Shown piece by piece: positions 25,698 through 36,397 of a DNA stretch of 64,000 nt (its first letter is position 1; each line of letters opens with the position of its first letter). Under the pieces are notes generated by a model, which was not told the origin of the DNA, searched no databases, and saw nothing but the letters and a program-made list of their open reading frames with translations. Origin of the DNA: Halocaridina rubra (Eukaryota > Arthropoda > Malacostraca > Decapoda > Atyidae). The translations under genes were made by a program, and so were the position numbers. Location of the stretch: NCBI GenBank assembly GCA_037179515.1, contig JAXCGZ010001893.1, positions 1-64,000 on the forward strand, read 5' to 3'.

Positions 25698-26065
25698 CTT
25701 TGCTTAAGTCTTCATATTCTAAATCGGATATTATAGAGAATGGAGAAAATGCTATAATATCAAGGAAAAAGCCCCATTATATATAGAGTGAGTACACCTG
25801 TGTAATGTTTTACATTTTTTTTATGTTATATTTTTAATACCATACTACACTATTATATTCAGGCATTGCATAATATAAAAAAAATGAGTTTTCTAGTCTT
25901 GCTCTTAATTTTTTTTACGCTAGCTTTATTTTTTTTTTTGCAGCTAAGGGTTGGCTCTCCCACTTCCCCCTCTTCTCCGCCTTCTCCTACCATTTATATT
26001 ACCTGCTAGTCTCCACCATTAAGGAAAACATTGAACAGTTCAGAAAAAAGTTCCAGGAGCTGAAT

Positions 26066-26710
26066 ATGGAAAATGATGCCATGAAAACTTCCTTTGCTGA
26101 TGCACTAAAGGGGAATGTGGAAGTAAAAGAGGCTGTAAAGGTGGTGGCACTGGAAAACATACAAACAGTTGACTATAAAGAGACAGTAATCGAAAAAATG
26201 AAAGACGTTGTGATGGAAAGGGCAAACCCACTCATCAGACAGGCACTTGATAAGGAGAAGACAGTGGTAATCTCAGGCATAAGCGAGTCCCAGGAGCCAA
26301 CATGGCAGGGGAGACTTGAAGAAAATAAAGCTAGGGTTGTAGACCTGATAAGAAAGCTTGGAATAGTATGTGGTCCTGAGGATATTGTAAACATACACCA
26401 ACTAGGTAAATATTCGAGGGAAGGAAAGCCGAGACCAACAAAAGTAACCTTTGAGAGAGGGGAAACATGTTGGGAAATATTGTTGAGAAAAAAAAGTCTA
26501 AAAGACCTTCAAGAATTCAAAGAAGTGTTCATTAGACAATACAGAACACAGGAAGAGATGGGAAAGATCAAAAACTTGTTGCAAGAGGCAAGAAGGTTAA
26601 ATGAGGAAAGAAGTGAAGAAGAGAAGAAAAATTTTCATTACAGAGTTCTTTCAGACAAAGGGGAGATAAAGAAGATAATGACAGAAGATCAGGGGATGGG
26701 GCCTCATTAA
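26066..26710 (+). CDS. L2-a ORF1, C-terminal two thirds, no stops
   Basis: 214 codons are open from MENDAMKTSFADALKGNVEV to TEDQGMGPH, then TAA. The full ORF1 would begin upstream with the coiled coil seen at 5972, which this copy has lost by 5' truncation. The central part resembles the LINE ORF1 RNA-binding module (NIHQLGKYSREGKPRPTKVT, KEVFIRQYRTQEEMGK). The TAG that breaks copy 1 after GISES is CAG here. It is not expected to be expressed without a promoter. Confidence 0.85.
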   Translation: MENDAMKTSFADALKGNVEVKEAVKVVALENIQTVDYKETVIEKMKDVVMERANPLIRQALDKEKTVVISGISESQEPTWQGRLEENKARVVDLIRKLGIVCGPEDIVNIHQLGKYSREGKPRPTKVTFERGETCWEILLRKKSLKDLQEFKEVFIRQYRTQEEMGKIKNLLQEARRLNEERSEEEKKNFHYRVLSDKGEIKKIMTEDQGMGPH

Positions 26711-26712
26711 GA

Positions 26713-29505
26713 TTGTTATACACAAATGCTGATGGATTAGCTGGTAAGGCAGTAGAATTAAAAGATAGGATTCATAACAGTAAGGCAGATATAGTAGCAA
26801 TTACAGAGACTAAGTTGAGTGAGGACATAAACAGTGTCACAGTTTTTCCTAAGGGCTTCAGAATACTAAGGGTTGAAAGATCTGAGAGGACTGCTCATAA
26901 GTGAAAGGATTCAAGTCGAAGAAATAAACTTGGCTATAGAAAGTGAGTTCAAGGAATTTCTTGTTGCTCGCATAAATACTGGGTCAGAGAGCATTATAAT
27001 AACTGTTGTATACAACCCACCAAGGAACCAAAATAGGCTTGAAGTTTATGAGGAAAGTCATATAGGTACTATTGAAGTCATAAACTCAGTTGTTAACATG
27101 GCGCAGGAAAAAAAATGTAGGATTTAGATTATGGGAGACTTTAATCATAAAGAGATAGATTGGATAAATCTTGACCCACACAGTGGTGAGGACTCATTCG
27201 GGGCAAGATTCCTAGATTGCGTACAAGGGAATTTCCTACACCAACATGTAATGGAACCAACAAGGGCCAAGGGTGGGGATGAGCCATCACTACTTGATCT
27301 AGTGTTCACAGATAATGTGTTGGATATTGAAAAAATTGAGTATGAACCACCAGTTGGAAAGAGTGACCACTGTGTGTTGTTGATGGAGTATATCATTGAA
27401 GATATTCTTCCTGAGAGTAGAGGCACTGAGGACATGAGGAGGAACTATCCGAAAGGAGATTACATCAAAATGAATGAGCTTTTTGCAGTTATTGACTGGA
27501 GAACCTTATTTTACAACAAATCTGTACAAGAAATGTATGACATCTTTTGTGAGAAATATGGGAAGATAGTAGATTGCTGCATACCTGTCACCAAAGTAGG
27601 TGTAATTCATGCCAGAGAGAAATGGTTCGATAATGGGTGTAAAAGAGCTAAGGAGTGGATAGACAAATGCTGGAAAAGGTATAGGAGGAGAAAAAACATA
27701 AATGCCTGGCAAACCTACAAAAGAGCAAGAAATGACTACCTAAGTAAAAGGAGAGAGGCAGAGAGAGACTATGAGAGGGACATCACCAAGAAGGCTAAAG
27801 AAAATCCCAAGCTTTTCCACAGCTTTATCAGAGGAAAACTGAAGGTAAAAGAACAGGTTTTAAGGCTAAAGAGAGCGGATGGAAGCATCACTGAGACGGA
27901 TGAAGAGATCTGCAAAGAATTGAACAAGGAGTTTCAGTCAGTATTTACAGTAGAAAATACCCCACCCCCTCAGATTGCAGTGATAGAAGCTCAAGGGCCG
28001 GTATTGGAGAACAGCCACAGAGGTATGCAAAGCGCTGATGGATTTAGATGTTCATAAAGCTACAGGTCCTGATGACATATCCCCTCATGTGCTTAAAAAA
28101 TGCGCAAACACAATATCAGTGGCACTAAGTATCATATTTAAGGAGTCACTGGAGTCGGGGGAGATTCCAAGATGCTGGAAACAAGCAAATGTGATACCTA
28201 TCTTCAAAAAGGGAAGGAGGGATACGGCTCTAAACTATAGACCAGTTTCCTTGACCAGCATAGTTTGCAAAGTTATGGAGAAACTACTAAGGAAACATAT
28301 CTCTCTTCACTTGGAATCCTTCAACTTTTTGTCAGTGAGGCAACATGGCTTCAGAGAAGGTAGATCAACAGTAACAAACTTATTAGAATTTTATGATGAG
28401 GTAAGCCAAATCTTACAGGAAAGAGAGGGCCGGGCAGATTGCATATTCCTAGACTTCCAAAAAGCGTTTTGCACTGTTCCACATGGTAGACTTATTAGGA
28501 AGCTGCAATCAATGGCTAGAATAGGTGGAAATGTTTTGGAATGGATAAAAACTTACTTAGAAGGAAGGGAACAGAGGGTTAGAGTAAGACACTCAGTGTC
28601 TGAATAGAGAAGAGTTAGTAGTGGAGTTCCACAGGGTTCAGTTTTAGGGCCACTTTTGTTCCTTGTATATGTAAATGACCTACCAGAGTCTGTAAATTCA
28701 TTCATGAATATGTTTGCAGATGATGCAAAGAGTGTGAAGAAAGTAAAAAACGAGAACAATGGTAGAGAACTTCGGGAGGATCTAAATAATCTGCATGAGT
28801 GGTCAGAAAAGTGGCTAATGAAATTCAATACTTCAAAATGTAAGGTAATGAGAATGGGTACAAGTGCAAGAAGGCCCAAGCTTGACTACTCGGTGGCTGG
28901 AGTACAACTTCAAGAGACAGAAAATGAGAGAGATCTAGGAGTAAACATACTGGCAGATTTGTCTCCAGAAATACATATAAATGGCATAGTAAGGGCAGCA
29001 TATGCATTCTTATCACTGAAGGGTAGCCTTCAGGCACATGGACAAGGAAATGTTCAGAAATATTTATGTAACCTATGTGAGGCCAAAACTCGAATATGCA
29101 GCCCCCTTTTGGAATCCGCACTTGAAAAAGCACATAGCTAAGCTTGAAAAAGTTCAAAGACATGCCACGAAACTGGTGCCAGAAATACGCAATCTCAGTT
29201 ATGATGAGAGGCTGAGGGAATTAGACTTACCATCACTCGAAGCTAGAAGAGTGAGGGGGGATATGGTGACAGTCTTTAAATTCATTCATGGTTATGATAG
29301 AGTGGATAGGGATCGATATTTTGATATGGCTGGCTCTAGAACTAGAGGTCATAGTTTGAAGCTTGGTAAGAAAACTTCTTTGCAGGATGTAAGGAAATAC
29401 TTTTTCAGTGTAAGAGTAGCTGATAATTGGAATTCGCTAAGCGAGGAGGTAGTTAATGCTATCTCAATCCATAGTTTTAAGGACAGGTATGATAAGTATC
29501 ACTAA
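26713..29505 (+). pseudogene. L2-a ORF2, copy 4
   Basis: The domain order is as in copy 1. The endonuclease has MGDFNHKEIDWINLDPHSG and GKSDHCVL. The RT has QHGFREGRSTVTNLLEFYDE, FLDFQKAF, GVPQGSVLGPLLFLVYVNDL and MFADDAKSVKK. Breaks: a small deletion with a frame change at ~26890 (the TGGGIA segment is missing), TAG at 27125-27127, a deletion and frame change at ~28015, TAG at 28604-28606, and a frame change at ~29020. The last frame runs from the MDKEMFRNIYVTYVRPKLEY region to DRYDKYH at 29505. Confidence 0.92.
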
Positions 29506-30360
29506 GTATAAATTGGAACCGATCAGGAGACGGGAAGATAGGAGCTTTGGGCTCTTTCCCGTAAACACAATTAGGTAATCACCATGTTTGTCGTCTGTTG
29601 CTCGCCATATATAGAGTGAGTAGAATGTGTATAATATATTTCATTTACATCATTGCTGTAATTCAGGTGTTGCATAATGAAATAGAATTGTTTTCTAGTT
29701 TTGCTTTTATTGATTTTTTTTATGTTACAGTATCATTATTTATTTTTGCAGCTACGGGTTCATTCTAACATTTCCCCCTCCTCTTCTCCTACCGCTTATG
29801 TCAAATGCTCGCTGCCACCATGCTTGTCCCATGCCTGTTGTTCATTGTATATAGAGTGAGTAGAATGTGTTTTACATTCAGGCATTGCAAAATAAAAATT
29901 TTTTTTTAGGTTTTTATTCTTGCTTTTGTTATTTTTTATTTTTATTTTATCTTTGTTTACTTTTGTAGATAGAGGTTCGTTCTCCCGCATCCTCCTCCTC
30001 TTCTCCCGTTGCTTAAGTTACGTGTTCACTGCGACCACACACGTCCCAGTGTATGCCTGTTGTTCACTGTATAATAGAGTGCGCTAATTTATTTACTGTA
30101 CAGTAAATCTGTATATCTTTTATACTGTACACTATTTGTATATTATTATAAATACCTACAGGTCTTTCTGCTTTGTTTTATACCTATAAAATATGCTTTA
30201 TTTATCCTATGTCTTTGGCATAGTGTGTTTATGTAAGGTTGTGGAACGTATCTATGCCTATTATTATTATTTCTTACGGAAAATGACTAGTTACCTTATG
30301 AATTTTGCATTACCCGTGCCTATTGAGAACCTATCCTCGCGTTGTTCCAAGAGGTGAGTG

Positions 30361-30678
30361 TATTTGTTTTGAATAGCTTTCTAAAATTTTACTGATTTGC
30401 CAGTAAACGGTACAGTCTGTTTTAGCATTTTCGGCATATTGTAAGGTAAATGGGATCATTTATGGATTGTTTCTTGTTTAATCGTTTAGCTTTGAATGGG
30501 GTCTACAGCGCAGAAAAATGCCATTTATTACTATCCAGTGATTTTAGGCTATATCAATTCCCTTGAGCTGGTCATATGTCCTTTCCAGCTGTTATTTATA
30601 ATTTGGGGATTTGGTGGTGTTGTCGATGGAAAGTGGCCAGAGCGTTAGCCATTTATGTTTCCCGGCTTTTTTTTTTTC
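30361..30678. other. Unassigned, possible BEL-c LTR region
   Basis: No gene. It lies just upstream of a BEL-type primer site, so it may contain the BEL-c 5' LTR. I cannot find a second copy in the window to test this. Confidence 0.3.
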
Positions 30679-30696
30679 TGGTCTTCCGAACTGGAT
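30679..30696 (+). other. BEL-c primer-binding-site-like motif
   Basis: TGGTCTTCCGAACTGGAT differs from the BEL-a site at a few positions and lies ~1.3 kb upstream of the BEL-c gag start. About 0.65 kb of that gap is a hAT-like insertion. Confidence 0.6.
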
Positions 30697-30873
30697 ATGC
30701 ATAGACTAGTTAGGGACTTTTTTCACCGGCAGCTTAGCTTAAGCCCCAGTAGTGCCACATATAGTTTTGGTTAGCCTAGCCCTAAGAAGTTACATATGTC
30801 TTTTTTAACATTTATTACTTGGATTTTCTCTCGTTCACCAAGCCATCTACTTCATTCTAGTCTTAGCCTAGAC

Positions 30874-31520
30874 CAGTGGTTCTCAACCTTTTCTTACCCA
30901 TGTACCCCTTTTCCCTTATTTTCTTTTTTGGTGGACCCCTTCATTGCTATTCAACAAAAGACAAGCTTTAATATTGAAGCGGGGAATTTCAGAAAAATTA
31001 ACGTAAGTATGTGTGTACTAGGAACTCTTTATATCTCTTACCTTGTCACGATGGAGTTCAACATAAAACTGAAGTGAACTGCTTGGGTCATGTCGACTTT
31101 TATAGGCACTGAGAGTTAATAATTGTACCGGAAATCATCCCTGCTACTGAAGATCTTAATGCCATAAATCCTTCCTCGATAAGCGCAGTCTCTTTGACCT
31201 TTGTCGTTACCGATCAAAGGTCAGAGACTGCGCCAAAGAAGGTAGATATTTGCCCTGAAAATATACATTAAAGCTCGCTGTCTGCTTCCTGAGAAAAGAT
31301 AAGAGATTTTCACCTTCATTTGTTCTTGCCACTGACCGATGGGTGAGTAGATATGTCAAAAGGAATTATAAAAGAAATAAAGTGAGAATGAATCATTCAT
31401 TTATATTCTCTTCTTATTTCAATATGGTGTAAATTAAAATGGGAATTTTATTTTTAGTAATAAAAGCCGTACTGAAGTGGAATTGCTTCATGGACCACCA
31501 AAATATCTGTGTGGACCCGC
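30874..31520. mobile_element. hAT-like non-autonomous element, right end decayed
   Basis: The left end CAGTGGTTCTCAACCTTTTC is the terminal repeat characteristic of many hAT (Charlie/MER5-type) elements. It is followed by ACCCCTTTTCCC and GGTGGACCCCTTCATT. Near the other side, CATGGACCACCAAAATATCT (31492-31511) and GTGGACCCGCAG resemble the inverted partner region, but no final CCACTG is present. A strong internal hairpin lies at 31183-31233. No transposase is encoded. Confidence 0.7.
31183..31233. repeat. Internal hairpin in hAT-like element
   Basis: GCGCAGTCTCTTTGACCTTT (31183 onward) pairs with CAAAGGTCAGAGACTGCGC (31215-31233), with a TT bulge and an 11-base loop TCGTTACCGAT. Confidence 0.9.
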
Positions 31521-32027
31521 AGTTTGTTATTTTTTGTTATTCGGAATGCGTTCTCACTAAGTTGTATTATAGGTGTAAACTTGAATACTACCCTGAATGG
31601 AGGTAGCCTATGGTGTATCTACAAGTTATTTAATCTGTTTTTCCTCATTAACTTATTGTGTATCACCAGTGATGAATGGTACCTCAGATATAACCTACTC
31701 CTTGATGTTTATCCTAAACATAGCCTGTGCAATTAGGTTTCTGTGAATTTCTTTGTATTCAATATATTACAGTGTAATTATAGTACATAGAGCATTTGTT
31801 TGAGTTTTGTGTATTATTCCTTTTCATTTAGTATATACATCTGATCCTGGGATAATTTTGTGTTGAACATTCAATGTGCATTTATGTTGTGTACTACATT
31901 TTGGGGGATTACAAGACCTTCTGTTTACTTTATTAGGTCTGTCCAGGTTTACCTCTCTCGGTCTTTACTTGAGTGACGCTTAGTGTGTATGTAATTAAGT
32001 TTCTTGGTAAGTTTTCTAGCCTTCGTT
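31521..32027. other. Probable BEL-c leader, no gene
   Basis: An AT-rich stretch sits between the hAT-like element and the BEL-c gag start. I see no ORF with recognisable similarity. Confidence 0.35.
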
Positions 32028-33084
32028 ATGGCATCTTAAAAGATTTCTGATCGCTCCTTGAGCAGATTCAGAGCAGCAGTCACTTGGAAACTGACTAGTG
32101 CCAATCCAGCTTTTAGCGTAACTAATCCAGTCTTAGTGACAGTGAAGACTTATGTTGAATCATTATAGACGTGGTGGAACAAATACTTGGAGGTATGTGA
32201 TGACTATATTTCCGAGAGAGAGAATTTTGAGGACTCTGAATATGAGAGGCTTCAAAGAAAAGATAATGAATTTGAAACCAATAATAATCAACAGGTCAGT
32301 CCTATGTTTGATGGTTTGGGTCAATTACAAGGCACAGTATCTGGGAGTATCCTCAACCCCACAACCGAGTAGTAGAGTATGTTTACCCAAAGTTAGGATT
32401 AACAGTTTTTCTGGGAATTTGGAAGAATGGCAAAGCTGGAGGGATAGTTTTCGTTCATTAGTGCATGACTGCCATGACATGGACAAAGTTTTAATGATGA
32501 CCCACTTGAAGTCTTGCATAAATTCTATAACGTTTTCAATCATTTCAGGGTTTCAGATTAGTGATCAGGATCATGAGGATGCCATAGCTGCAGGGGCTGG
32601 CAGATTTGTTAATCCGGAAAGAGTGAAGCAAGTACTTATGCTTCAGTTGGTTGATATTCCAAAAGCAAAGAATGTAGCAAAGGATTTAGATCAGTTAAAT
32701 TACCTACAGAGGCCGAAAGATTTGTTATTCAGAAGTTTCAGACTACATATTTCACTGTTGATCAGATCATTGCTCGTTTTGCAAACCACATTGTATTTCT
32801 TTGAAAGGTTCCAGTGTGTGTTAAATTGCCTGTTAAAGAAATTGGGATGAAACCAAAGTCATTAACAAATTCAGACGTCAGATAAGACTCTTGTTGGAAC
32901 TTACCCTGTAGGGGTGAAGAGTCAGAAGAGTACAAGTAAAGCATATTTGCTAGGTTATTGAAAGATCACAGGGCTAAGCATTGCCCGAAAAAACAACCTA
33001 TTATTGTAAGAGATTGACTCAGGTTGGATGTTCCTCAAGATGTTTACAAATTTGGATGATACCTTATGGTAAAGAGAAAGAGAA
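32028..33084 (+). pseudogene. BEL-c gag
   Basis: ATG at 32028 opens MAS followed at once by a stop, then SDRSLSRFRAAVTWKLTSAN in the same frame. That frame continues through KYLEVCDDYISERENFEDSE to 32372. A frame change leads to the DUF1759-type gag core (LPKVRINSFSGNLEEWQSWR, DSFRSLVHDCHDMDKVLMM at 32384-32510). Further remnants continue to ~33084 (KHCPKKQP). Zinc knuckles, protease and pol are missing here. A matching plus-strand protease-RT remnant occurs at 48434-49850. Confidence 0.82.
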
Positions 33085-35312
33085 TCCAGATTTGAATTAA
33101 GAGAAGGGTCAGTAATGAGTCTGACTGCCTTAAATTCGATCCTATCAAGGAGATAATTATTTTAAGTAATTGTAGAGAGTTGAAGAAATGTCGAACACGG
33201 AGCAGAACCCCCAATATTTTTATGCAGCTTTAGATAATTGGATTATGTGATCCTCCAAGACAAGTTAGAGACTGTTTGGATTCCTAATATGTAAATAGAA
33301 TTAAGGGGGTAAATTTCGTTAGTATCAAAGACAATAGGGCTATCAGGAGGAGAAAAAGATAAAGAAATAGCCAGAAACTGTGTCTTGGAGGCATTAAATT
33401 TAGCTGATTATGAGCAGCAGATGAAGGTAGTGAAGAAATACCAGAGGAAAAATGAAGGGTTGAATCGTCGGCTAAGGTGTGAAGAAGAGAGGAAGATGGG
33501 GATGAAGAAGATCGTTGATGAAGAGAAGGAATAGAGTATGTGAATGAACAGAGCCCTGTGGAACACCACTGGTAGCAGGGAATGGGATAGATGTTGCACC
33601 GTCAACAACCATAGATATAATATGGTGTGAAAGAAAACTGGAAATCAAGGAACAGAGAAAAGGGGTAAAGCCATAGGCAGGGAGTAGAGCCTTGTGCCAG
33701 ACTCTGTCAAAATTCTTAGAGATATCAAGGTCGACTACAAAAGAATCCCCTTAGTTTCTCAGAGAAGATGACCATACATAGGGATAGGAGGTCACCAGTG
33801 GATCTTGCCTAGCATAAGCCAGACTGGTGATCAGAGATAAGTAAGTTGGAATCAAGACATTTAAAAAAGTGAGCATTGAGTAAAGTTTCGAAAACATTAG
33901 TGATAGAAGAGACTAGGGCAATAGGTCGGTAGTTTGAGGGAATAAAGTGGTCTCTCTTCTTGGGAACAGGCTGTACTAGAGCATGCTTCCAAGATGAGGG
34001 ATAGATACTGGTTGAGACAATGAGGCAAAAAAGATGGCAAAGCATGGGAGCCACTTCATATGCAAACTCCATAAGGAACCTAGCAGGGATCCATCGGGAC
34101 CAAATGCCTTGTTCGTCTCAGGGAAGGCGTAGAGTTAGAGAGGAGTAAAGATTGAGGGACAGGTGTGCTGGAATTGTTTTTGGAAGAGTTGGCTGAAAAA
34201 TGAGAGCTAAAGAGTGCGGCTTTGTCAGTGGGAGAGCAAGCTATTGAACCATCAGAACGAATGAGAGGGAGAAAGCTTGAGTTACAGAAGTTCTTAGAGA
34301 GGTTTTTGCTAATGACCAGAAACATTTGTCTCAGGGAGACGAGTTAAGGTCATCAACTTTCCCTCTTTTAAAGAAAGCCTTAGGCATTCGAATCTAAGCA
34401 GTACAGAGATTCCTAGCCACAATAAAAGCAGAGGGAGTTAAATCTGAAGAAAAGGCTTGGTACGACCAGTGCCCCCTATCCTTGGCTTGAATAACCATGG
34501 AGCAGGCATGGTCAAACCAAAGACTAGGGGAAAAAAATGTTTTCATAGAGAAGGGGATGTATGCCTCCATTCCTGAGGTTTTGATCTCGGCAACTTATAG
34601 GGCTGCCTGATCAGGGTTCCGGGACTGAAAGCAGTAGTCATCCTATGGAAAGTTAAAGAGGAAGTTACACAAACCTCTATGTTGGGCACGTCAAAGTGCC
34701 AAATGCAGCGCTGAATAAGAAGGACTGATGGAAGGGGAGAGAAATTGGAAGAGATTGAGATCACAGAGTGGTCAGATTTGCCAAGAAGGTAAAACACAGA
34801 ATAAGAGTAGTTTGGAGGGTTAGAAGTATGAAATATGTCAAGAGTATTGGCTGCATGTTCATGTCGGTCGGGAACACGAGTAGGATGATTGATAATTTGC
34901 TCCAGATCGTGTGTAATAGAGAAAGCAAGGGCCTCATTTCCTCCCACATCAGTGTGCGAAGAATTAAGCCAATCACTGTGGTGTACATTGAAGTCTCCAA
35001 TATTGAGAAGTTTGACATGCGGGTGAAAAGATAGCAAGGACTCATGACAAGAGGACAGATATTCAAAGAAAGACATAAAGTCAGTGCGGTTTGGAGAACA
35101 GTAGCAGAAGCAAAGGAATGTAGTGGTTCATGGAGAGATAGAGTTTCAGCTAGAGAACATCAAAGTTAGGAGATTCAAGATCCCTGAGCCTTGCAATTGG
35201 AGTCTTAGTGATGCAGTAGGCACAGACCCCACCTTGGAATGAAAACGAGTATGCAGGTGATAGTGGCTCGTGTAGGTGCTGAGTTGGACAAGTGGCTTTT
35301 GAGCAACCAGTG
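33085..35312 (-). pseudogene. Jockey-like non-LTR ORF2 remnant
   Basis: The minus strand from 35312: endonuclease end (STYTSHYHLHTRFHSK, LLNIGDFNVHHSDWLNSSHT, GKSDHSVISI). A linker with many stops follows. The RT has SWKHALVQPVPKKRDHFIPS, NYRPIALVSSITNVFETLLN, VVDLDISKNFDRVWHKAL-like sequence at ~33700-33740, a GVPQGSV-like VPQGSVHSHTLFLLFINDLL at ~33550, and ADDSTLHFSS. Numerous frameshifts and stops occur. A Tigger-type element cuts the upstream side at TA 35313-35314. The 3' end is lost. The 3' end at 58192-58547 may come from a related family. Confidence 0.85.
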
Positions 35313-35314
35313 TA

Positions 35315-36300
35315 CAGTACTCCCTCATTTATCGCGGGGGCTCAGTTCCGGAACCCACCGCCATAGGTGAAAAATCGCGAAGTAAACCTTATTTATTGTA
35401 GGTATTTTATTTATTTTTACCTTTACTGTATAAACCCTAACTGTATAAAGCCTTCCTGCACTGTTAACAAACCACTCTCTACTTTTGTAATAACAGCGCA
35501 CAAGCATAAATTTATATGGATGTGATATTATGAAGATTGAAAAAAAGCAATAAGAACAAACAGCAAACAAACTGTCGATATAATATCATCAGGAAAATAG
35601 CGTGTAGAGAATATATATAATTCATTTAAGTTTCCCATGTACAGTACGATATACATTTTCTTTGAACAAATTGTATACATTTTCTTTTTCTATCAGCTGA
35701 CTTTATTTACGTTATGATTTTGTGCAGCATGGTCGATAGATTGAATAATGTTTAGAACCAAGGAATATTAATACTAATCTATAATCTTGAAAATTAGTTG
35801 AACCCCAAATAGGGTGAGTAAATTAATATTTTATGAGTAAGATAATGTGCCTGAATAAGCATCAGATGATACAAAAGCGGCAAAACGTTTTGGTTAGAGG
35901 TTTGTTCTCCCGCATCCTCCTCCTCTTCTACCGCTTAATGCGATCGAATATTATGAAGAGAATTGAAAAAAGCATTAAGAACAAACAGCAAACAAACTTG
36001 TGATATAATATCGACAGGGAAGTAGCATGTGAGGGTGTATCAGCTGATACGGAAGCGCCAAAACGTTTGCAGATAGAGGTTTGTTCTCCCGCATCCTCCT
36101 CCTCTTCTACCGCTTAATGCTAATATCTAATATTGTGAAGAGAATTGAAAAAAGCATTAAGAACAAACAGCAAACAAACTTTCGATATAATATCATCAGA
36201 GAAATAGCGTGCGAGGGTGTATCAGCTGACACGGAAGCGCCAAAACCTTTGCAGATAGAGGTTCGTTCTCCCGCATCCTCCTCCTCTTCTACTGCTTAAT
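35315..36300. mobile_element. Tigger-type element piece with tandem ~180 bp units
   Basis: TA then CAGTACTCCCTCATTTATCG begins a terminal repeat with TTCCGGAACCC and AAAATCGCGAAGTAAACC. These match the reverse complement of the Tigger-A right end. Inside, ACTGTATAAACCCTAACTGT is likewise the reverse of the Tigger-A subterminal repeat. After ~35500 tandem units take over. No second terminus is seen before 36300. Orientation is unclear. Confidence 0.7.
35880..36300. repeat. ~180 bp tandem repeat with transposase-like fragment
   Basis: CAAAACGTTT-type unit starts lie at 35881, 36059 and 36241 (spacings 178 and 182), with a partial earlier unit at ~35520-35600. One frame of the last full unit reads IIREIACEGVSADTEAPKP, then SPASSSSSTA and a stop. 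GVSADTEA resembles GEAASADTAA of the Tigger-A transposase at 43282-43311. Confidence 0.85.
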
Positions 36301-36397
36301 AATATTTATTTACTATTTTGTTTTAGGATAAAATATTAGTGGTAAAAAAATCAACAAATAATTTATTGAATTGTACCTATGATCATTGTTGCTAGTT
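36301..36397. other. Short unassigned AT-rich spacer
   Basis: No feature seen. Confidence 0.4.

Larger units (their letters stand above)
26020..29579 (+). mobile_element. L2-a copy 4, 5'-truncated
   Basis: The copy begins inside ORF1 (TTAAGGAAAACATTGAACAG) and ends AATTAGGTAAT. The flanks share CACCAT (26014-26019, 29580-29585), a likely target duplication inside a Tigger-B tandem unit. The 5' truncation is typical of incomplete target-primed reverse transcription. Confidence 0.92.
25779..30080. repeat. Tandem ~220-260 bp units of Tigger-B, with splice-like borders
   Basis: Unit markers TATATAGAGTGAGTA lie near 25779, 29608 and 29848, with a variant at ~30071. Removing the L2-a insertion gives spacings of about 263, 240 and 223 bp. 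Each unit has a T-rich stretch ending TTTTGCAG or TTTTGTAG (25940, 29750, 29968), then a CT-rich block (CTCCCGCATCCTCCTCCTCT in the last unit). GTGAGTA follows ~130 bp later. Confidence 0.75.
25257..30360 (+). mobile_element. Tigger-B element with nested L2-a copy
   Basis: The left end CAGTCAACTTGCTTGTTACG is preceded by TA. The same end occurs at 63473 (CAGTCAACTTGCTTTTTACG). A transposase N-terminal remnant follows at 25507-25697, then ~230 bp tandem units (25779-30080), and a 3' segment near 30200-30360 that aligns with 61130-61280 of another copy (GGAACGTATCTATGCC in both). L2-a (26020-29579) sits in the first tandem unit. The right terminus is not visible, and the boundary at 30360 is approximate. 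Confidence 0.75.
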
